NCBI RefSeq assembly: GCF_943737005.1
Contig: NZ_CALSFU010000018.1
Location: 45,019-109,018 of the forward strand
Length of the DNA: 64,000 nucleotides
Source of the DNA: Achromobacter sp. Marseille-Q4962
GTDB lineage: Bacteria > Pseudomonadota > Gammaproteobacteria > Burkholderiales > Burkholderiaceae_B
Direction: 5' to 3'
The translations under genes were made by a program, and so were the position numbers. The first letter of the stretch is position 1. Each line of letters begins with the position of its first letter. Shown in pieces: positions 57,312 to 64,000 of the stretch. The notes beneath the pieces are model-generated. The model was not told the DNA's origin. It saw nothing but the letters and a program-made list of their open reading frames with translations, and ran no database searches.

Positions 57312-59378
57312 TCAGCGCACCCGCATGCCGGGCTTGGCGCCGGGGAAGGGTTCGAGCACGTAGATGCCCGCGTCCACCGACTCGTCGGCGTGGCTGGCCG
57401 CCAGCACCATGCCTTCGGACACGCCGAATTTCATCTTGCGCGGCGCCAGGTTGGCCACCATGACGGTCAGCTTGCCGATCAGGTCTTCGGGCTCGTAGGC
57501 CGACTTGATGCCGGAGAACACGTTGCGGTGCCGGCCTTCGCCCACGTCCAGCGTGAGGCGCAGCAGCTTCGTGGAGCCTTCCACGTGTTCGCAATTGACG
57601 ATCTGCGCGATGCGCAGGTCCACGCGGGCGAAATCGTCGATGGAAATGGTGTCGGCCAGGGGTTCGCCGCCGGGCACCACCGCGGGCGCGGCGGGCGGCT
57701 CGAACAGGTCTTCGAGCATCTGCGGCTCCACGCGCTGCATCAGGTGCTTGAACGGCGCCACGCGCTGCGGCAGCACGGCGGCGTCGGCCCAGGTGAATTC
57801 CGAGTCGGCGCCGAAGAGTTCGCGCGCCACGCGTTCGGCCAGGGCCGGCAGCACCGGCGCCAGCATGACCGACAGGGCCTTGAAGCCGGCCAGCGAGCGC
57901 GAGCAGATATCCTGCAGGCGCGCCTTCGTCTCGGCGTCGGCGCTGCCGATGCCCTTGGCCAGCACCCAGGGTTGCGCGGTGTCGAACGCCTGGTTGATGC
58001 GGTCGGCGCAGGCCATGATCTCGCGGATCGCGCGGTTGTATTCGCGGGCCTCGAAGGCGGCGCGGATGGACTCGGCCTGCTGCGCGTATTCGGCCGCCAG
58101 GGCCTGGGTGTCGCCGCTATAGGCGAGCTGGCCGTCGAAGTGCTTGGTGATGAAGCTGGCGGCGCGGCTGGCGATGTTGACGTACTTGCCGATCAGGTCG
58201 CTGTTGACGCGGGCGATGAAGTCCTCGGGGTTGAAGTCCAGGTCTTCGACGCGCGAGTTCAGCTTGGCGGCCATGTAGTAGCGCAGCCATTCGGCGTTCA
58301 TGCCGAGCTCCAGGTAGCGCAGCGGCGAGATGCCGGTGCCGCGGCTCTTGGACATCTTCTCGCCGCTGACGGTGATGAAGCCGTGCACGTTGAGCTGGTC
58401 GGGCGTCTTGCGGCCGGCGAACTTGAGCATGGCGGGCCAGAACAGGGCATGGAAGTAGATGATGTCCTTGCCGATGAAGTGCACCTGCTCGGTGTCGCCC
58501 CGCGGGTCGAGCAGGGCGTCGAAGTCGATGCCCTGCCTGGCGCAGTACGCCTTCAGCGAAGCCAGGTAGCCCACGGGCGCGTCCAGCCACACATAGAAGT
58601 ACTTGCCGGGCGCATCGGGAATCTCGATGCCGAAATAGGGCGCGTCGCGGGAGATGTCCCAGTCGCCCAGCTTGGCCTGCCCGTCGTCGGCGCCCAGCCA
58701 CTCGCGGGTCTTGGCCAGCACTTCGGACTGCAGATGCTTCACGCCGGCCCGGTTGGAGCCCGCCGTCCATTGCTGCAGGAACTCCACGCAGCGCGGGTCG
58801 GACAGCTTGAAGAAGAAGTGGTCGGAGGACTTCAGCACCGGCGTGGCGCCCGTGAGCGCCGAATATGGGTTGATGAGATCGGTGGGGGCATAGACCGCGC
58901 CGCAGACCTCGCAGGAATCGCCGTACTGGTCCTTGGCGTGGCACTTGGGGCATTCGCCCTTGATGTAGCGGTCGGCCAGGAACATGCCCTTGACCGGGTC
59001 GTAGAACTGCTCGATGGAGCGCGTTTCGATCAGGCCCTGCGCCTTGAGGGCGCGGTAGATGTCCTGCGACAGCGCCACGTTCTCGGCCGAGTCGGTCGAG
59101 TGCCAGTGGTCGAAGCGGATGTGAAAGCCGTCGAGGTACTGCGGGCGCTCGGCCGCGTAGCGGGCGACCAGCGCCTGCGGCGTGATGCCTTCTTTTTCGG
59201 CCTTCAGCATGATGGGCGCGCCATGCGCATCGTCCGCACCCACGAAATGCACCGTGTGCCCGGCCATTCGCATCGAACGAACCCAGATATCGGCCTGGAT
59301 GTACTCCATGATGTGGCCGATGTGGAAAGATCCGTTGGCGTAGGGCAGGGCGGTGGTGACGAAAAGGGTACGGGACAT
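57312..59378 (-). CDS. metG: methionine-tRNA ligase
   Basis: A 688-residue enzyme charging tRNA-Met. 'HIGH' (19-22) and the 'KMSKS' loop '[12 protein letters not shown]' (about 330-340) are the class I signature motifs. The zinc knuckle '[19 protein letters not shown]' is present, and the C-terminal OB-fold tRNA-binding domain '[29 protein letters not shown]' gives dimerisation. All key residues are intact. It is convergent with trhO and separate from the small gene at 59569 by 190 bases in which no gene was seen. Confidence 0.97.
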   Translation of the reverse strand: MSRTLFVTTALPYANGSFHIGHIMEYIQADIWVRSMRMAGHTVHFVGADDAHGAPIMLKAEKEGITPQALVARYAAERPQYLDGFHIRFDHWHSTDSAENVALSQDIYRALKAQGLIETRSIEQFYDPVKGMFLADRYIKGECPKCHAKDQYGDSCEVCGAVYAPTDLINPYSALTGATPVLKSSDHFFFKLSDPRCVEFLQQWTAGSNRAGVKHLQSEVLAKTREWLGADDGQAKLGDWDISRDAPYFGIEIPDAPGKYFYVWLDAPVGYLASLKAYCARQGIDFDALLDPRGDTEQVHFIGKDIIYFHALFWPAMLKFAGRKTPDQLNVHGFITVSGEKMSKSRGTGISPLRYLELGMNAEWLRYYMAAKLNSRVEDLDFNPEDFIARVNSDLIGKYVNIASRAASFITKHFDGQLAYSGDTQALAAEYAQQAESIRAAFEAREYNRAIREIMACADRINQAFDTAQPWVLAKGIGSADAETKARLQDICSRSLAGFKALSVMLAPVLPALAERVARELFGADSEFTWADAAVLPQRVAPFKHLMQRVEPQMLEDLFEPPAAPAVVPGGEPLADTISIDDFARVDLRIAQIVNCEHVEGSTKLLRLTLDVGEGRHRNVFSGIKSAYEPEDLIGKLTVMVANLAPRKMKFGVSEGMVLAASHADESVDAGIYVLEPFPGAKPGMRVR

Positions 59379-59568
59379 GGTTGCCGTCTGAGGGTTGAAA
59401 AGGGGGGGAGCCGGCCATTTTAGGGCATGGCGCCAACCGGCGCCGCGCCCGCGCCCGGGGAAACCCGGGGCCGGAAAGCAACGAGGCCGGCGCGCGCGAA
59501 CGCGGCCGGCCTGGCGGATGGGGAAGGCGGCTGGCGCAAGCCGCGGACTGGCCGCGGCGGTGCGGCGC

Positions 59569-59841
59569 TCAGCGGACTTCGCGCGCCTCGACGTCGATCA
59601 CGTCGCCGCGGGGCGGCGTGAACGGGGCGGAAGCCGCCTGGAACGGCCCGGAGCGGGCGCCCTGGCGCTGGCTCCAGTAGGCGCGCACGCCGAACGGCTT
59701 GCCGCGCACCTTGGCGACCACGTAGAGGATCGCCACGGCGATGGCCGTGGACAGCATGAAGACCAGCGCCATGGCCATGCCGATCAGGCCCAGGACGGCG
59801 AATGCGACGGCACGGAAGAAGCGAAAGAGAGTATCGGTCAT
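59569..59841 (-). CDS. small membrane protein of unknown function
   Basis: A 90-residue protein with one long hydrophobic stretch, probably two transmembrane helices ([36 protein letters not shown]), and a polar C-terminal tail ending '[12 protein letters not shown]'. I do not recognise the family. It is divergent from mrp with 101 bases between start codons. The start is uncertain: no clear Shine-Dalgarno precedes ATG 59841, and a TTG at 59856 is possible. Confidence 0.6.
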   Translation of the reverse strand: MTDTLFRFFRAVAFAVLGLIGMAMALVFMLSTAIAVAILYVVAKVRGKPFGVRAYWSQRQGARSGPFQAASAPFTPPRGDVIDVEAREVR

Positions 59842-59942
59842 GGAGGTGGGATGCAAAACGCAGCGAAAGGTTCCCGCGTATCCGCTATCCTTTAGGGCAT
59901 ACCGGCACGCAAAAGCCGCGCTGCCTACGGAACCTTGTTGAC

Positions 59943-61034
59943 ATGAGTATAACGATAGAAACCATCCGCGCCGCGCTGCGCGCCGCGCGCGACACCGAAA
60001 CCGGTCTGGACCTGGCCGCGTCTGTAAAAGATCGTGACATCCAGGTGGAGGGCGCGCGCGTATCGCTGGCGCTGGAACTCGGCTATCCGGCCAGCGCTCA
60101 GGACTGCGAGCGCGTGCGCGAGGCGGCGGTCGCCGCGCTGGACGCCGCGGGCGTGCCGGGCGCGCAGGTCGCCGTGCGCTGGAAGGTGGCGGCCCACGCG
60201 GTGCAAAAGGGCCTGAAGCCGCTGCCCAACGTGCGCAACATCATTGCAGTGGCCTCGGGCAAGGGCGGCGTGGGCAAGAGCACCACGGCGGTCAACCTGG
60301 CGCTGGCGCTGGCTGCCCAGGGCGCGTCCGTGGGCGTGCTCGACGCCGACATCTACGGCCCCAGCGTGCCCACCATGCTGGGCATTTCGGGCCGGCCCGA
60401 AAGCCTCGACAACAAAAGCATGGAGCCGCTGACCGGACACGGGCTGCAGGCCAATTCCATCGGTTTCCTGATCGACGCCGACGCGCCCGCCATCTGGCGC
60501 GGCCCCATGGTCACGCAGGCGCTGGAGCAGCTGCTGCGCCAGACCAACTGGCGCGACCTGGACTACCTCATCGTGGACATGCCGCCCGGCACTGGCGACG
60601 TGGCCCTCACGCTGGCGCAGAAGGTGCCCGTGGTGGGCGCGGTCATCGTCACCACGCCTCAAGACGTGGCGCTGCTGGACGCCCGCAAGGGCCTGCGCAT
60701 GTTCCAGAAGGTGGAAGTGCCCATTCTCGGCGTGGTCGAGAACATGGCCATCCACATCTGCTCGCAGTGCGGGCATGCCGAGCACATTTTCGGCGAGGGC
60801 GGCGGACGGCGCATGGCCGAGCAGTATCACGCGCCGTGGCTGGGCAGCCTGCCGCTGACGCTGGCCATCCGCGAGCAGACGGATGCCGGCCGGCCCACCG
60901 TGGCTTCCGACCCCGGCAGCGAGGCGGCCGCCCTTTACCGCGGCATCGCCCGCAAGCTGGCCGCCGGCGTCGCCGCGCTTCCCCGCGACATGGCCGGCAA
61001 GTTCCCGTCCATCGTCGTGCAGCAGCCGTCCTGA
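59943..61034 (+). CDS. Mrp/ApbC-family iron-sulfur cluster carrier ATPase
   Basis: A 363-residue P-loop protein. An N-terminal MIP18-like domain (1-90) precedes the deviant Walker A 'SGKGGVGKSTTAVNLAL' (105-121). The C-terminal CSQC motif (C273, C276) binds the bridging [4Fe-4S] cluster at the dimer interface. ApbC/Mrp delivers clusters to apoproteins in the cytoplasm. It heads the run mrp-tamA-tamB, followed by tamA three bases later. Confidence 0.93.
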   Translation: MSITIETIRAALRAARDTETGLDLAASVKDRDIQVEGARVSLALELGYPASAQDCERVREAAVAALDAAGVPGAQVAVRWKVAAHAVQKGLKPLPNVRNIIAVASGKGGVGKSTTAVNLALALAAQGASVGVLDADIYGPSVPTMLGISGRPESLDNKSMEPLTGHGLQANSIGFLIDADAPAIWRGPMVTQALEQLLRQTNWRDLDYLIVDMPPGTGDVALTLAQKVPVVGAVIVTTPQDVALLDARKGLRMFQKVEVPILGVVENMAIHICSQCGHAEHIFGEGGGRRMAEQYHAPWLGSLPLTLAIREQTDAGRPTVASDPGSEAAALYRGIARKLAAGVAALPRDMAGKFPSIVVQQPS

Positions 61035-61037
61035 CGC

Positions 61038-62930
61038 ATGCGGTGGGCGGCCGGGGCCTTGTTGGCCGGAGTGTGCGTGCTTTCGGGAGAAGCCTGGGCC
61101 AAGCGCCCCGAGATCGTGGTCGACCCCGGCGGCGTGCCGCCGGCCGCGCTGCAGTCAATCACCGAGGCGGTTGACGCCATCGCCCGCCTCGCGGAAGACC
61201 AGGACGGCGGCGAAATCAACCGCTTGCGGCGCCGCGCGCGCGACGCCACGCTGGCCGCGCTGGCCACGCAAGGGTATTTCTCGCCCACGGTGACGCTCGA
61301 GAGCGGCACCGACATCGGCGGCGAAACCTGGGACATCGGCATCGTGCCGGGCAAGCGCACCATGGTCAGCTCGGTCGAGCTCGTCTTCACCGGCCGCATC
61401 GCGCGTCCCGAGTACGCCGAGCGGGTGGGCAAGCTGCGCGAGAACTGGCTGCTCAAGCCGGGGCAGCCCTTCATCAACAGCGAGTGGAACAAGGCCAAGT
61501 CCACGCTGCTGGACGACGTGTCGTCGCGCGATTTCCTGCTGGCGCGCATGACCTCGTCCTCGGCCCAGGTCCAGGCCGAGGATGCCACCGCGGCCCTGCG
61601 CGTGGCCATCGACAGCGGCCCGCTGGTGCACATGGGCGAGCTCAAGACCGACGGCCTGAAGCGCGTGCCGGAAAAGCTGATCCGGCGCTACGTGCGCTAC
61701 ACGCCCGGCTCGGCCTATGAGCAGGACAAGCTCGACCAGTGGCAGCAGGATCTGCAATCCACCGCCTTTTTCCGCGGCGCATTCGTTTCGCTCGAGCAGC
61801 CCGGCAACGCCGTCCAGCAGCCCCTGCCTGCGTCCGACCGGGCCCGGGCGCCGGGCGCGGCGGACGCCGCGTCGTCGGCGCCGGCGGGCGACCCCGCCGT
61901 GTCGGGCGCCATGCCCGCCCCGCCGTCCGCCTACGACTCCGACGGCGAGGTCACGCTGCCGGTCGAGGTGCGCGTCGTCGAAGCGCCGCCCAAGCGGCTG
62001 AGCGTGTCGCTGGGGGTGGACGACGAGGCGGGCGTCCGGTTCGAAACCGTTTACCGCCAGAACGTGGTCTTCGGCGAGCCCGTGACCATGGAATCGGGCC
62101 TGAGCGTGGACCGCCTGCGCCAGCGCGCCTACACGGATTTCACCCTGCCGCCCGACGAGCGGGGCTACAAGAACTCGGTGGGCGTGCTGTACGACCATTC
62201 CGATATCCAGGGCCTGGACGTGACGCGCTACGCGCTGGGCGCGACGCGCTCGCAGGAGCGCAAGGGCGCGGGCGACAGCCGCGTCGAATACGAAACCCGC
62301 TGGGGCGTGCTGCTGGCGCAGGATCACGTCAAGATCGAGGATGGCGACGAATACACCCTGCCTACCGTCACCACCACGGCCGAGTGGCTGCGCCGCGACG
62401 TGGACAATAAATACGATCCGCGCGAGGGCAACCTCATTGCCGTGGGTGGCGGTGTGGGCGTGGTGCTGGACACCGGCAAACCCTATGCCCGCGTCCGCCT
62501 GCGCGGCCAGAAATGGTGGCCCATCGGCAAGCGCGATGTGCTGACCGTGCGCGGGGAAGTGGGCCGCATCTGGGCCAACGACGATACCCAGGTGCCCGAC
62601 GACTTCGGCTTCCGGACCGGCGGCGCGCGCTCCATCCGCGGCTACAAGTACCAGAGCATCGGCCTGCATCGCGACGGCGCCGTCGTCGGCGCGCCCACGC
62701 TGCTGGTGGGCAGCGTGGAGTACGACCATTATTTCGACGAGCGCTGGGGCGTGGGCGTGTTCGTGGACGCGGGCGACGCGGCCCGGTCGTTCGGCGACAT
62801 GTCCATGTCCGTGGGCTATGGCGTGGGGGCGCGCGTGCGCACGCCGGCGGGGCCGCTGTTCCTGGACGTGGCGTACGGGCAGCGCGAGCGCGACCTGCGC
62901 CTGCATTTTTCGCTGGGGATCGCTTTTTGA
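61038..62930 (+). CDS. tamA: autotransporter assembly factor TamA (Omp85 family)
   Basis: A 630-residue outer-membrane protein. Signal peptide MRWAAGALLAGVCVLSGEAWA; three POTRA domains (about 25-290, interrupted near 265-300 by a low-complexity Ala/Pro insert); and a C-terminal 16-strand barrel ending in 'LFLDVAYGQRERDLRLHFSLGIAF' with terminal Phe, the outer-membrane sorting signal. 'GGARSIRGYKY' is the barrel-lumen (V/I)RG(F/Y) motif. With TamB it assists insertion of autotransporters and lipids. Its stop overlaps the tamB start. Confidence 0.92.
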   Translation: MRWAAGALLAGVCVLSGEAWAKRPEIVVDPGGVPPAALQSITEAVDAIARLAEDQDGGEINRLRRRARDATLAALATQGYFSPTVTLESGTDIGGETWDIGIVPGKRTMVSSVELVFTGRIARPEYAERVGKLRENWLLKPGQPFINSEWNKAKSTLLDDVSSRDFLLARMTSSSAQVQAEDATAALRVAIDSGPLVHMGELKTDGLKRVPEKLIRRYVRYTPGSAYEQDKLDQWQQDLQSTAFFRGAFVSLEQPGNAVQQPLPASDRARAPGAADAASSAPAGDPAVSGAMPAPPSAYDSDGEVTLPVEVRVVEAPPKRLSVSLGVDDEAGVRFETVYRQNVVFGEPVTMESGLSVDRLRQRAYTDFTLPPDERGYKNSVGVLYDHSDIQGLDVTRYALGATRSQERKGAGDSRVEYETRWGVLLAQDHVKIEDGDEYTLPTVTTTAEWLRRDVDNKYDPREGNLIAVGGGVGVVLDTGKPYARVRLRGQKWWPIGKRDVLTVRGEVGRIWANDDTQVPDDFGFRTGGARSIRGYKYQSIGLHRDGAVVGAPTLLVGSVEYDHYFDERWGVGVFVDAGDAARSFGDMSMSVGYGVGARVRTPAGPLFLDVAYGQRERDLRLHFSLGIAF

Positions 62931-64000
62931 AGCTGTTGCGTAAATTCCTGCGCCACGTGCTGGTGTGGTGGCTGCCGGGCCTGGTCATGCTGTCGGTGCT
63001 GGCGGCGGGCTTCGTGTTCTGGCTGGCCGCCTCCGAGCACGGCACGCGCCTGCTCCTGACCACGGCCGCCCAGCAGTTCGGCGGCCAGGCGGTGGATGTG
63101 CGCGGCTCGCTGCTGCGCGGCCTGAAGGTGGGGCGGCTGGAACTGGAAACGGGCGGCGCCCGCGTCGAGATCAGCGGCCTGGACCTGGACGTGCGCTGGA
63201 AGGCGCTGGCCGACCGGCTGCTGCATGTGAGGAACCTCTCGGCCGATTCGGTGAGCGTGTCCCTGCCGGCTGCGCAACCGGACGAACCGGAGGAAACCGC
63301 CGCAGGGCCCTTCACCATGCCGGCGCTGCCGGTGAAGATCGCGCTCGACCGGCTCGCGCTGGGCGCGTTCACGCTGACCCAGGGCGGCGAGCCCCTGCCG
63401 GTGAGCCTGGGCCGGCTCAGCGCCTCGCTGGCGGCGGGGCCGAACGGCGCGCAGTTGCGGCTGCTCAACCTCGACGTGGGCCACGAGGCCGGCACGGCGG
63501 CGGTGTCCGGCGTGGCCGAACTGAGCGCCATGGCCGACCCCTGGCCGTTCGTCGCGCGGCTCGACGTGGCCGCGCACGGCTCGGGCCCGCAGTCTCCCCT
63601 GTGCGAGGCCGACCGCATCGGGCAAGTTTACGCCGCGGGGCACAAGGCGCAGCCGGCCCCCGCCGGCAGGGGCGGGGCCGCCGCGTCAGCCACATCCGGC
63701 AAGTCCGCGGCAGCGCCGGCCGGCCGCGGGCAGGAGTTCGTCGGCCCGCCCGCGCCCGCCTGCCGGGTGCTGCTGCAAGCCGACGCCGCCGGGTCGCTGG
63801 ACGGCATCCAGGCCAAACTCGAAGGGCGCGGCTCGGGGCTGGCGCTGGACGTCTCGGCCGACCTGGCGCCGCGCACGCCGCTGGTGATCCGGTCCGTCCG
63901 GGCCGACGCGCGGCTGCCCGACGACTCCTCGCTTTCCGCGGCGCTGGACCTGCGCGCGCAGGATGGCGGCACACCGCCCCGGGATGGCCCGCCCCGGGAT
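62927..64000 (+). CDS. tamB: translocation and assembly module protein TamB, N-terminal part (3' end outside window)
   Basis: 358 codons are present to the right edge, without a stop. The gene starts with TTG inside the tamA stop (TTGA), giving LKLLRKFLRHVLVWWLPGLVML: an N-terminal signal-anchor helix. 'EHGTRLLLTTAAQQFGGQAVDVRGSLLRGLKVGRLELETGGARVEISGLDLDVRWKAL' is the conserved AsmA/TamB beginning, followed by beta-taco repeats. A Gly/Ala/Pro-rich insert lies at about 240-280. TamB is a periplasm-spanning partner of TamA; the conserved C-terminal DUF490 domain would be outside the window. Confidence 0.88.
   Translation, partial: MKLLRKFLRHVLVWWLPGLVMLSVLAAGFVFWLAASEHGTRLLLTTAAQQFGGQAVDVRGSLLRGLKVGRLELETGGARVEISGLDLDVRWKALADRLLHVRNLSADSVSVSLPAAQPDEPEETAAGPFTMPALPVKIALDRLALGAFTLTQGGEPLPVSLGRLSASLAAGPNGAQLRLLNLDVGHEAGTAAVSGVAELSAMADPWPFVARLDVAAHGSGPQSPLCEADRIGQVYAAGHKAQPAPAGRGGAAASATSGKSAAAPAGRGQEFVGPPAPACRVLLQADAAGSLDGIQAKLEGRGSGLALDVSADLAPRTPLVIRSVRADARLPDDSSLSAALDLRAQDGGTPPRDGPPRD

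Noticed and set aside
1..64000. search by eye for CRISPR arrays, tRNA/rRNA genes, insertion sequences and prophage modules
   Set aside because: No regularly spaced repeats, cloverleaf-like genes, transposases, integrases or structural phage genes were seen; the lone XRE gene at 53.2 kb is not evidence of a prophage.

Overview
The window reads as a chromosomal segment of a GC-rich betaproteobacterium of the Alcaligenaceae, most likely Bordetella or Achromobacter. The grounds are the high GC by eye (about two thirds), four Bug-type (TctC-like) periplasmic receptors, many LysR regulators paired with CoA-dependent catabolic genes, tcuAB, acnD-prpF, and a metG / mrp / tamA-tamB neighbourhood. No tRNA, rRNA, CRISPR array, transposase or phage module was seen. 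Genes are densely packed and often overlap by 1-8 bases.

Layout, left half. 1-4.8 kb: the end of a LysR gene, an isochorismatase-like hydrolase, an MFS/YddG-like exporter pair and a VOC protein. 4.8-17.3 kb: a LysR + enoyl-CoA hydratase unit faces a 12-gene run (CaiB CoA-transferase, Bug, MaoC, enoyl-CoA hydratase, DUF35, thiolase, SDR, two acyl-CoA dehydrogenases, two-subunit 3-oxoacid CoA-transferase, Bug). This looks like a complete activation and beta-oxidation-like route for an unidentified organic acid. 17.3-20.4 kb: an XRE-cupin regulator facing Bug, GST and a class II aldolase-like gene. 20.5-27.9 kb: LysR, a polar amino-acid ABC importer, a four-domain rhodanese, a PLP C-S lyase and a thiol dioxygenase; together these suggest organosulfur amino-acid catabolism.

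Layout, right half. 28.3-30.4 kb: two tandem paralogous secreted proteins resembling fimbrial tip adhesins, with no chaperone or usher nearby. 30.4-35.0 kb: gntR-acnD-prpF. 35.1-38.5 kb: a 51-residue lipoprotein, a GST, and a triheme cytochrome c overlapping a TsdA-like thiosulfate dehydrogenase. 38.6-43.3 kb: LysR, tcuA, tcuB and Bug (tricarballylate oxidation). 44-51.8 kb: a phasin-like gene and a YhiI/RbbA/YhhJ-type ABC exporter operon with a NodT-type outer-membrane lipoprotein, divergent from a TetR gene. 51.8-56.5 kb: a degenerate response regulator, an XRE regulator whose 5' end holds an in-frame amber codon, an acyltransferase and two META-domain lipoproteins. 56.5-64 kb: housekeeping genes trhO-like, metG, mrp, tamA and the start of tamB.

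Functions, reaction roles and regulation come from reading translated proteins and motifs by eye. No database search was run. Substrates of the catabolic clusters are inference.
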